A stretch of 5,587 nt of DNA from an uncultured Clostridia bacterium. Its GTDB lineage: Bacteria; Bacillota; Clostridia; Christensenellales; Aristaeellaceae. Shown here piece after piece: positions 1 to 5,587 of this stretch. The notes under the pieces were generated by a model. The model searched no databases and was not told the DNA's origin. It was given only the letters and a program-made list of their open reading frames with translations. The position numbers and the translations under genes are program-made. Location of the stretch: NCBI GenBank assembly GCA_947600345.1, contig CANQGC010000201.1:1-5587 (forward strand), written 5' to 3'. How positions within the stretch are numbered: the stretch's first letter is position 1; each line of letters opens with the position of its first letter.

Positions 1-482
1 ACATCGGCGCGGAGGCGGAGAAGGGAAACAAGCTCGTCAAGGAGACCTACGAGCTGATGTCCGCCCAGTCGAACTTCCGCTTCGCCGGCAACTGCGAGGC
101 GCGGGACATCTTCACCGGGGACTTCGACGTGGCCGTGGCGGACGGCTTCGACGGCAACCTGATCCTCAAGCACACCGAGGGCTTGGCCAAGGCCATGTTC
201 GGCATGATGAAGGACGAGATCAACGCGGCGCCGCTGCCGGTCAAATTGGGCGGCGCGCTGGTGAAGCCGGTGCTCTCGAAGATCAAGGGAAAGCTCGACT
301 ACAATGTGGTGGGCGGCGCGCCGCTGCTGGGCGTGAACGGGGCCGTGGTCAAGGCCCATGGAAGCTCCGGCCCCGAGGCCATCGAGAACGCCGTGGCCCA
401 GGCCCGGCGCATGCTCGAGGGCGGCGTCGTGGAGAAGATACAGCAGGGCTTGCGCGCCTCGAGCGAGGCGCGGGAATCGTAA
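1..482 (+). CDS. plsX: Phosphate acyltransferase PlsX, C-terminal part (5' truncated by window edge)
   Basis: PlsX converts acyl-ACP and phosphate into acyl-phosphate and free ACP. This is the first step of the PlsX/PlsY route to phosphatidic acid, and the enzyme is cytosolic or peripheral at the membrane. The reading frame is already open at base 3 and gives 159 residues before TAA at 480-482. The family is usually about 330 residues, so roughly the N-terminal half lies outside the window. Visible family segments are the opening IGAEAEKGN, then GNCEARDIFTGDFDVAVADG followed by FDGNLILKHTEG, and near the end KLDYNVVGGAPLLGVNG followed by KAHGSSGPEAIENAV. The ATG at 57 is an internal methionine, because conserved PlsX sequence runs upstream of it in frame. 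The acpP gene, which encodes the protein released by the reaction, follows 12 bases downstream. Identification is by family recognition, and the frame is intact throughout. Confidence 0.96.
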   Translation, partial: IGAEAEKGNKLVKETYELMSAQSNFRFAGNCEARDIFTGDFDVAVADGFDGNLILKHTEGLAKAMFGMMKDEINAAPLPVKLGGALVKPVLSKIKGKLDYNVVGGAPLLGVNGAVVKAHGSSGPEAIENAVAQARRMLEGGVVEKIQQGLRASSEARES

Positions 483-487
483 GGAGG
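481..487 (+). promoter_or_regulatory. Strong ribosome binding site for acpP
   Basis: The sequence AAGGAGG lies 7 bases before the acpP ATG at 495 and is a near-perfect Shine-Dalgarno match. Its first two bases are the last two of the plsX TAA stop, so ribosomes finishing plsX end on the acpP binding site. High ACP output fits the abundance of this protein in cells. Confidence 0.85.
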
Positions 488-494
488 CTTTGGA

Positions 495-725
495 ATGAAC
501 GTTTTTGACAAGGTGAAGGAGTACATCCTGATGCAGTTGCCGGTGGACCCGGCGAAGGTCGCGCCCGGCGCCCGTCTGGTCGAGGATCTGGGGGCGGACA
601 GCGCGAACCTGATGATGCTCATCATGGATCTGGAGAACGAGTACGACCTCACGGTGGAGGATGAGGTGCTGATGTCCATCAAGACCGTCGGCGACATCGT
701 CTCCTACATCGAGGCGCACATCTGA
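495..725 (+). CDS. acpP: Acyl carrier protein
   Basis: This 76-residue acidic protein has the normal length for a type II acyl carrier protein, which carries growing acyl chains as thioesters on a phosphopantetheine arm in the cytoplasm. The attachment serine is Ser36 (codon at 600-602) in LVEDLGADS, followed by helix II (about residues 36-50) and the helix III/IV region ending TVGDIVSYIEAHI. The start at 495 has an AAGGAGG site 7 bases upstream. It sits between plsX, whose substrate is acyl-ACP, and rnc, whose ATG follows the TGA stop after one base. Helix II reads SANLMMLIMDLENEY: the usual Leu after the serine is Ala37, Asp38 is Asn38 and Glu41 is Met41 (E. coli mature numbering). The modification site is intact, so I expect a functional carrier, but the partner-binding face is altered. 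A specialised carrier rather than the main fatty-acid ACP is possible; the operon position argues for the main one. Confidence 0.93.
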   Translation: MNVFDKVKEYILMQLPVDPAKVAPGARLVEDLGADSANLMMLIMDLENEYDLTVEDEVLMSIKTVGDIVSYIEAHI

Positions 726-726
726 G

Positions 727-1404
727 ATGCATCTTCGGGATTTGGAGGCGCGGCTGACCCACACCTTCCGCGATGAGAAGCTGCTGGAGACAGCGCTGAC
801 GCACCCCTCCTTCGGCGGCGACCACCACGTGCCCCACTACCAGCGGCTGGAGTTCCTGGGCGACGCGGTACTGGAGCTGGCGGTGAGCCGCTACCTGTAC
901 TTCGAGCTGCCGGACGTGGACGAGGGCAAGCTCACCCGCATCCGCGCCCAGCTGGTGCGGGAGGAGACGCTCTGCCGGGCCGCGCGCAGGCTGAACCTGG
1001 GCGCGTACATCCGCCTGTCCGTGGGCGAGGAGCGCAGCGGCGGGCGCGAGAAGCCGTCGATCCTCTGCGACGTGGCGGAGGCCGTGCTGGCCGCCGTGTA
1101 CTTGGACGCGGGCTTTGACGAGGCCGTGCGGCTGGTGTCGCTGTTTCTGAAGGACGAGCTCAAGCCGGAGATGCTCCAGGATCACCTGGACGCCAAGTCC
1201 CGGCTGCAGGAGCTTCTGCAGCGGGACGGCGGCATGCCGGAGTACGAGTTCCTGTCCATGGAGGGCCCGCCTCACGCGCCGGTGTTCCGCTACAGGGTCC
1301 TGCGCGAGGGCGAGGAGCTGGGCGCGGGCGAGGGAACCAGCAAGCAGGGCGCCCAGCAGGCGGCGGCGCTGGAAGCACTGAAGAGAATGGGAGCGTACCA
1401 CTAG
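727..1404 (+). CDS. rnc: Ribonuclease III
   Basis: RNase III is a Mg2+-dependent homodimeric endonuclease that cuts double-stranded RNA, notably rRNA precursors; in B. subtilis it also processes the small cytoplasmic RNA of the signal recognition particle. The 225-residue product has the usual length. Residues 1 to about 150 are the nuclease domain, with the signature QRLEFLGDAVLELAVS at 39-54. Catalytic acids are present: Glu42 and Asp46 in the signature, Glu66 in DVDEGKL, and Asp115 and Glu118 in SILCDVAEAV. Gln39 sits where E. coli has Glu38, a variation I believe is common in the family. Residues about 154-222 form the double-stranded RNA-binding domain, ending in the GEGTSKQGAQQAAALEAL helix. 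The ATG at 727 follows the acpP TGA by one base. No good Shine-Dalgarno is visible, only GAGG at 711-714 with 12 bases of spacing, so translational coupling to acpP is likely. The TAG stop lies one base before smc. Confidence 0.97.
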   Translation: MHLRDLEARLTHTFRDEKLLETALTHPSFGGDHHVPHYQRLEFLGDAVLELAVSRYLYFELPDVDEGKLTRIRAQLVREETLCRAARRLNLGAYIRLSVGEERSGGREKPSILCDVAEAVLAAVYLDAGFDEAVRLVSLFLKDELKPEMLQDHLDAKSRLQELLQRDGGMPEYEFLSMEGPPHAPVFRYRVLREGEELGAGEGTSKQGAQQAAALEALKRMGAYH

Positions 1405-1408
1405 TTTG
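1389..1408 (+). promoter_or_regulatory. Weak ribosome binding site and TTG start of smc at the rnc stop
   Basis: GGGAG at 1389-1393 (after the T at 1388) is the only Shine-Dalgarno-like element, with 12 bases between it and the TTG at 1406-1408, which is longer than usual. The rnc TAG occupies 1402-1404, leaving a single base before the start. The layout suggests that smc is translated mainly by ribosomes that have just finished rnc. The role is inferred from spacing only. Confidence 0.45.
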
Positions 1409-4400
1409 AGACTTAAGAAGCTAATCGTCCACGGGTTCAAGAGCTTCGCGGACCCGACGGAGATCCTGTTTGAGGACGGCATCACGGGCGTCGTCGGCCC
1501 CAACGGCTGCGGCAAGAGCAACATCGCCGACGCGGTGAAGTGGGTGCTGGGCGAGCAGAGTGCCAAGTCCCTTCGTGGCGCGAAGATGGAGGATGTGATC
1601 TTCGGCGGCACCGAGAAGCGCCGCCGCCTGGCATTCTGCGAGGTCACGCTGGTGTTCGACAACGCCGACCGCGCGCTGCCCATCGACTTCACTGAGGTCT
1701 CCGTCACCCGCCGGGTGTATAGAAGCGGCGAGGGCGAGTACAAGATCAACGGCGCGGCCTGCCGCCTGCGCGACATCGTGGATCTCTTCCGCGACACCGG
1801 CATCGGCAAGGACGGCTATTCGCTGATCGGGCAGGGCAGGATCGACGAGATCCTCTCCGTCAAGTCCGAGGATCGCCGGCAGGTGTTCGAGGAGGCCGCC
1901 GGAATCGTCAAGTTCAAGGCGCGCAAGACCGACGCCCAGCGGCGCATGGACAACACCAGCGCCAATCTGGACCGCGTGGAGGACATACTGGCCGAGCTGA
2001 ACGAGCGCGTGGAGCCGCTGAAGGCGCAGAGCGAGACGGCCCGGGAGTACCTGACCCTGCGCGACGAACTGAAGATACTCGACCTGAACGTGTTCCTGCT
2101 GCGCACCGAGCGCTACGAGGCCCGCATCGCCGAGCTCAAGCAGTCGGTGGAAGCGCTGGGCGAGTCGATTTTGCAATCCAATCGGGAGCTGGAGGCAAGC
2201 CAGGGCGAGCGCGAGACCTGCCAGCGGGAGCTGATGGAGCTCGAGGCCGCCTCGGCCGAGCAGCGCGACGCGGTGCAGGAGCTCATCCGCCAGGTGGAGG
2301 CCCGGGAGGGCGCGGTGGGTGTGCTGCGCGAGCGCATCTCGGCTCTGAAGAAGGAGCGGGGCAGGCTGCTGGAGCAGCGCGACGCCGCCGGCCGGGGGCG
2401 CGAGGGCGTCTACGAGCGCATCGGCGCGTTGACGGCCCAGCTCGAGGCGGACTCCACCGCGCTGGAGGAGCAGACGAGCCAGCTCTCCACCAGGGAGGCC
2501 GAGCTGGACGCCGCCGAGAAGGCGCTGACCGAATTGGAGGAGACCTCCGAGCGGATGAAGCAGCAGATCATCCAGGCGATGAACCGCCTGGGCGACGTGC
2601 GCTCCCAGCGCGCGCGGCTGAGCGCCATGCAGTCCGCGCTGCAGAGCCAGATCGAGAACATGGAGGGCGAGCGCGCGCGTCAGCAGGCGGGCGTGGAATC
2701 GCTGAACCAACAGGTCGCCGAGGCCCGGGAGCGCCTGGCCGCCGAGGAGGCGCGCCGGACGGAGCTCAAGGGCCAGGCCGCGAACCACAACGAGCGGGTG
2801 CAGGCGCTCAACGACCGCCTGCAGGCGCTTTCCAACCAGGTCAGCGACCTCCAGGCCCAGCGCCAGAGCGCGGACTCCCGCATGAAGCTGCTGCGGGAGA
2901 TGCAGCGCGACTACGAGGGCTACAACAACTCGGTCAAGCAGGTGCTGCTGCAGGCCCGGAGGAATCCGGACTCCGGCGTGCACGGCGTGGTGGCGGACCT
3001 GATCCGCGTGCCCGCCAAGCTGGAGCGCGCCGTGGACATGGTGCTGGGCGGGGCGCTGCAGAACATCGTGGTGGACCGGGATGAGGATGCCAAGCGCATG
3101 ATCGAGTACCTGCGCGCGAACCGCTTCGGTCGGGCGACCTTCCTGCCCATCGGCTCGGTGCGCGGGCGCACGCTCACGCCCCAGGAGCGGCAGGTGCTGA
3201 GCCTGCCCGGCTGCCTGGGCGTGGCCAGCGAGCTGGTCTCCTACGATCCGAAGTACCGGGGCGTGATGGAGAACCTGCTCGGCAGGACGGTGGTGGCGGA
3301 GGACCTGACCAGCGCCATCGCCATACAGCGCGCCGCGCGCTACCAGCTGCGGCTGGTGACGCTGGAGGGCGACGTGATGCACTCCGGCGGCTCGATGACC
3401 GGCGGAAGCGTGCAGTCGCGCATGACCAGCCTGCTCTCCCGCTCCCGGGAGATCGAGGAGACCGAGGCCAGGCTGAAGGCCATCGGCGAAGAGCTGGGCA
3501 AACTGCGCGAGATATATGAAGGAATGGATGCGGAGCGCGCCGGCTTGAAGCGCGAGCGCGGCGAGCTCTACGACGCGCTGCACGAGCAGGAGGTGCTCTG
3601 CGGCCGCGCGGACGAGCTGCTGAAGGCCGCGCTGGATGAGCAGGCCGCCAACGACGCGCGCGTGGAGCGCGCCGAGGCCGAGCGTTCGCGGCTGCAGGAG
3701 CAGCTGGCCGACGTGAGCGCCTCGCTCTCCGGCCTGGACGGCCAGCAGGAGGACGCCGAGCGCTCCACCGGCAGCCGCCAGGAGGAAGTTCGGCAGCTCC
3801 AGGAGCAAATCTTCGCCAAGCGGAGCGAAAACGAGGCGCTGCGCGCCGCCGTTTCCGACGCCAGGGTTTCCCTGGCCGAGGCCCGGCGCGATCTGGAGGC
3901 CGCGCGGGAGCTGCGCGACCGGCTGACCCGGGAGGCCGAGGACAGCTCGCGGCTGCTGGCCGAGTCCGAGGAGCAGCTGACCAGGTGCGAGCGGGAGCTC
4001 ACCGAGAGCGCGGCTTCGCTGGAGTCCGACCTGGCGAGCCTGGAGTCCGAGCGCGGCCAGCTCGATTCGGCGCGCGCCGCGTTCAACGCGGGCGACGAGC
4101 GCCGCGTGGGCGCCCAGGCGAAGCTGCAGCGGATCGCGGACAATGTGGACGCCATCCGCGCGCGGCTGGACGAATTCAGCGACAAGCACCACCGCAGCGA
4201 GCTGCAGCTGGCCCGCGTGGAGGGCGAGTACAAGCAGATTCAGGACCGCATCTGGGAGGATTACGAGCTGACGGCCGAGGGGGCGGAATCCTTCCGCCAG
4301 GAGGGCTTCAAGCTGACCGAGAGCGAGAAGCGCATTGCCGCCATCCGCGCGCGCATCCGGGAGATGGGCACGGTCAACGTGGCCGCCGTGGACGAGTACC

Positions 4401-4975
4401 GCCGCACGATGGAGCGCGTGGAGGAACTGAGCGGCCAGCGGGACGACCTAATCAAGGCGCGAACCGACCTGGAGGGCATCATCGCCGATCTGGAAAAGCA
4501 GATGGAGAGCCAGTTCAGGGAGCAGTTCGCCCTCATCAACCAGAACTTCGCGAGGACCTTCACCCGCCTCTTCGGCGGCGGAACGGCGGAGCTGCGGCTA
4601 AACGACCCGAAGGATGCGCTCAACTGCGGCATCGACATCGTGGCCCAGCCGCCGGGGAAGAAGCTGCAGATGCTTTCGCTGCTCTCCGGCGGGGAGCGCG
4701 CGCTGACGGCCATCGCGATCCTGTTTGCCATCCTCGACCTCAAGCCCACGCCCTTCTGTGTGCTCGACGAGATCGAGGCGGCGCTGGACGACGCCAACAT
4801 CGACACCTACGCCGACTATCTCAAATCCTACTCGGCGAACACCCAGTTCATCGTCATCACCCACCGCAAGGGCACGATGGAGCGCTGCGACGCGCTCTAC
4901 GGCGTGGTGATGCAGGAGAAGGGCGTGTCGAAGACCGTGTCGGTCAAGCTCAACGACCCCATCACCAACATGTAG
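1406..4975 (+). CDS. smc: Chromosome segregation/condensation ATPase SMC
   Basis: SMC forms the ring-shaped core of the bacterial condensin with ScpA and ScpB, and loops and segregates chromosomal DNA by ATP-driven cycles. The 1189-residue product matches the family length (about 1180-1190). The N-terminal head has Walker A GPNGCGKS at 31-38 (Lys37), the QSAKSLRG segment at 51-58, and the Q-loop glutamine at about 143 in LIGQGRIDEIL. A long Glu/Arg/Leu/Gln-rich coiled coil runs from about 170 to 520. The hinge spans about 525-668, ending in the glycine-rich HSGGSMTGGS. The returning coiled coil covers about 670-1030. The C-terminal head carries the ABC signature LLSGGER at 1092-1098, Walker B VLDE with catalytic Glu1122, and the D-loop ALDD. 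The TTG start is chosen because MRLKKLIVHGFKSFAD is the conserved SMC N-terminus and no in-frame ATG precedes it after the rnc stop. The gene is intact. Its last six codons are tandemly duplicated downstream. Confidence 0.98.
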   Translation: MRLKKLIVHGFKSFADPTEILFEDGITGVVGPNGCGKSNIADAVKWVLGEQSAKSLRGAKMEDVIFGGTEKRRRLAFCEVTLVFDNADRALPIDFTEVSVTRRVYRSGEGEYKINGAACRLRDIVDLFRDTGIGKDGYSLIGQGRIDEILSVKSEDRRQVFEEAAGIVKFKARKTDAQRRMDNTSANLDRVEDILAELNERVEPLKAQSETAREYLTLRDELKILDLNVFLLRTERYEARIAELKQSVEALGESILQSNRELEASQGERETCQRELMELEAASAEQRDAVQELIRQVEAREGAVGVLRERISALKKERGRLLEQRDAAGRGREGVYERIGALTAQLEADSTALEEQTSQLSTREAELDAAEKALTELEETSERMKQQIIQAMNRLGDVRSQRARLSAMQSALQSQIENMEGERARQQAGVESLNQQVAEARERLAAEEARRTELKGQAANHNERVQALNDRLQALSNQVSDLQAQRQSADSRMKLLREMQRDYEGYNNSVKQVLLQARRNPDSGVHGVVADLIRVPAKLERAVDMVLGGALQNIVVDRDEDAKRMIEYLRANRFGRATFLPIGSVRGRTLTPQERQVLSLPGCLGVASELVSYDPKYRGVMENLLGRTVVAEDLTSAIAIQRAARYQLRLVTLEGDVMHSGGSMTGGSVQSRMTSLLSRSREIEETEARLKAIGEELGKLREIYEGMDAERAGLKRERGELYDALHEQEVLCGRADELLKAALDEQAANDARVERAEAERSRLQEQLADVSASLSGLDGQQEDAERSTGSRQEEVRQLQEQIFAKRSENEALRAAVSDARVSLAEARRDLEAARELRDRLTREAEDSSRLLAESEEQLTRCERELTESAASLESDLASLESERGQLDSARAAFNAGDERRVGAQAKLQRIADNVDAIRARLDEFSDKHHRSELQLARVEGEYKQIQDRIWEDYELTAEGAESFRQEGFKLTESEKRIAAIRARIREMGTVNVAAVDEYRRTMERVEELSGQRDDLIKARTDLEGIIADLEKQMESQFREQFALINQNFARTFTRLFGGGTAELRLNDPKDALNCGIDIVAQPPGKKLQMLSLLSGGERALTAIAILFAILDLKPTPFCVLDEIEAALDDANIDTYADYLKSYSANTQFIVITHRKGTMERCDALYGVVMQEKGVSKTVSVKLNDPITNM

Positions 4976-4993
4976 CCCATCACCAACCTGTAG
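4958..4993 (+). repeat. 18-bp tandem duplication of the smc 3' end, stop codon included
   Basis: Two adjacent 18-base units, 4958-4975 and 4976-4993, read CCCATCACCAACATGTAG and CCCATCACCAACCTGTAG and differ at one base (A4970 versus C4988). The first is the last five sense codons (Pro-Ile-Thr-Asn-Met) and the TAG of smc. The second is an in-frame untranslated copy (Pro-Ile-Thr-Asn-Leu, TAG). The second copy supplies most of the smc-ftsY spacer, and its final AG forms the start of the ftsY AGGAGG. No longer array is present. Confidence 0.93.
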
Positions 4994-4997
4994 GAGG
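4992..4997 (+). promoter_or_regulatory. Strong ribosome binding site for ftsY
   Basis: AGGAGG lies 8 bases before the ATG at 5006, an ideal spacing, and fixes the ftsY start. It overlaps the last two bases of the second 18-bp repeat unit. This gives ftsY its own ribosome entry, independent of termination on smc. Confidence 0.88.
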
Positions 4998-5005
4998 AAC
5001 GCAAT

Positions 5006-5587
5006 ATGGGACTTTTCGATAAGATAAAGCAGGGCATGCGCAAGACCCGGGAGATCTTCACCGGCCGCATGAACGAGCTCGTGCAGAACTACAAGGAGCT
5101 CGACGACGACTTCTACGAGGACCTCTCCGACATCCTCATCATGGCCGACGTGGGCATGAAGACCACGGAGCTGGCGGTCAACCGCCTGAAGGAGAAGTGC
5201 AAGGCGGAGAAGATCGGCGACCCGGAGACCGCCCGGAACGCCCTCAAGGAAATCCTGAAGGACATCCTCTGGGCCGAGCCGATGGAGCTCACCAGCCCCA
5301 TGGTGCTGCTCATCATCGGCGTCAACGGCGTGGGCAAGACCACCAGCATCGGTAAGCTCGCTTCGCGCCTGAAGGCCATGGGCCGCCGCGTGGTGATCTG
5401 CGCCGCGGACACCTTCCGCGCCGCTGCCGCCGAGCAGCTGACCGTCTGGGCCGAGCGCGCCGAGTGCCCGATCATCAAGCAGCGCGAGGGCGCGGACCCC
5501 GCCGCCGTGGTGTATGACGGCATTCAGGCCGCCCGCAGCCGCCACGCCGACGTGCTGCTGGTGGACACCGCCGGGCGCCTGCACAAC
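5006..5587 (+). CDS. ftsY: Signal recognition particle receptor FtsY, N-terminal part (3' truncated by window edge)
   Basis: FtsY is the membrane-associated SRP-family GTPase that receives ribosome-SRP complexes and hands nascent membrane proteins to SecYEG. The window holds the first 194 codons of a protein that is about 300 residues or somewhat longer in Firmicutes. Residues 1 to about 90 form the helical N domain, opening MGLFDKIKQGMRKTREIFTGR; this short amphipathic, Lys/Arg-rich start is the likely lipid contact, and there is no long acidic A domain. The G domain begins near residue 98: P-loop GVNGVGKTT at 105-113 with Lys111, the SRP-GTPase insertion start DTFRAAAAEQL at 135-145, and G3 DTAGR at 187-191. 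G4 and G5 lie beyond the edge. The sibling GTPase Ffh is less likely, because Ffh lacks the MGLFDK-type start and the SMC neighbour is typical of ftsY. The ATG has an AGGAGG site 8 bases upstream. The gene follows smc by 30 bases with no terminator. Confidence 0.96.
   Translation, partial: MGLFDKIKQGMRKTREIFTGRMNELVQNYKELDDDFYEDLSDILIMADVGMKTTELAVNRLKEKCKAEKIGDPETARNALKEILKDILWAEPMELTSPMVLLIIGVNGVGKTTSIGKLASRLKAMGRRVVICAADTFRAAAAEQLTVWAERAECPIIKQREGADPAAVVYDGIQAARSRHADVLLVDTAGRLHN

Noticed and set aside
57..482. Taking the ATG at 57 as the start of a small 141-residue gene
   Set aside because: Conserved PlsX sequence continues in frame upstream to the window edge, so this ATG is an internal methionine of a truncated plsX.
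679..1809. A 376-codon minus-strand frame opposite rnc and the start of smc
   Set aside because: It spans two genes on the other strand, is low-complexity and has no domain. It is explained by GC-rich codon bias.
3985..4062. Repeated CTGGAGTCCGA-type stretches in the smc coiled coil as a DNA repeat
   Set aside because: Short recurrences of Leu-Glu-Ser-Asp/Glu codons are expected from heptad coiled-coil sequence with strong codon bias. The units are short and not regularly spaced.
1421..4192. A 923-codon open frame on the minus strand opposite smc
   Set aside because: Its translation is a Leu/Ala/Gly/His/Gln-rich low-complexity product with no recognisable domain. It is what the GC-biased third positions and repetitive coiled-coil codons of smc give when read backwards. 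The plus-strand SMC has every family motif.
4976..5005. A possible terminator between smc and ftsY
   Set aside because: The 30 bases hold a direct repeat unit and a ribosome binding site, with no inverted repeat and no T-run.
3985..5022. A 345-codon plus-strand frame overlapping the end of smc and the start of ftsY
   Set aside because: It is in a different frame from smc and ftsY, and is Arg/Gly/Ala/Pro/His-rich with no domain. It crosses two well-supported genes and has no proper ribosome binding site, so it is a shadow frame.
4598..5584. A 328-codon minus-strand frame across the smc-ftsY junction
   Set aside because: The His/Val/Leu/Gly-rich translation matches the reverse reading of the two real genes and shows no family motif.

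Overview
The window is a compact, all-plus-strand piece of a core bacterial housekeeping operon. Five genes are packed end to end: plsX (3' part only), acpP, rnc, smc and ftsY (5' part only). The order plsX-acpP-rnc-smc-ftsY, a short FtsY with no acidic N-terminal extension, an SMC of 1189 residues and strong AGGAGG-type ribosome binding sites all point to a Firmicutes/Clostridia-type chromosome. The DNA is GC-rich by eye (most third codon positions are G or C), so a high-GC member of the Clostridia is my best guess. The species cannot be read from the window. Compared with the Bacillus subtilis arrangement, fabD and fabG are absent between plsX and acpP.

Layout: 1-482 is the C-terminal half of PlsX; 495-725 is an acyl carrier protein; 727-1404 is ribonuclease III; 1406-4975 is the SMC ATPase, starting at TTG; 5006 to the window edge is the N domain and the first half of the GTPase domain of FtsY. 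The gaps are 12, 1, 1 and 30 bases. None holds a terminator or a recognisable promoter, so the genes are almost certainly co-transcribed from a promoter upstream of the window. No stretch without a gene exceeds 30 bases. I see no tRNA or rRNA gene, CRISPR array, insertion sequence or attachment site.

The first two genes serve phospholipid and fatty-acid synthesis: PlsX makes acyl-phosphate from acyl-ACP, and ACP is the carrier. RNase III processes structured RNA, SMC organises and segregates the chromosome, and FtsY is the membrane receptor for the signal recognition particle. The operon therefore joins membrane lipid supply, RNA maturation, chromosome segregation and protein targeting.

I found no undescribed biological system. 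The most notable details are an 18-bp tandem duplication of the end of smc, stop codon included, filling the smc-ftsY gap; an ACP whose recognition helix departs from the textbook sequence around the phosphopantetheine serine; and a TTG start for smc with only a weak ribosome binding site, one base after the rnc stop.
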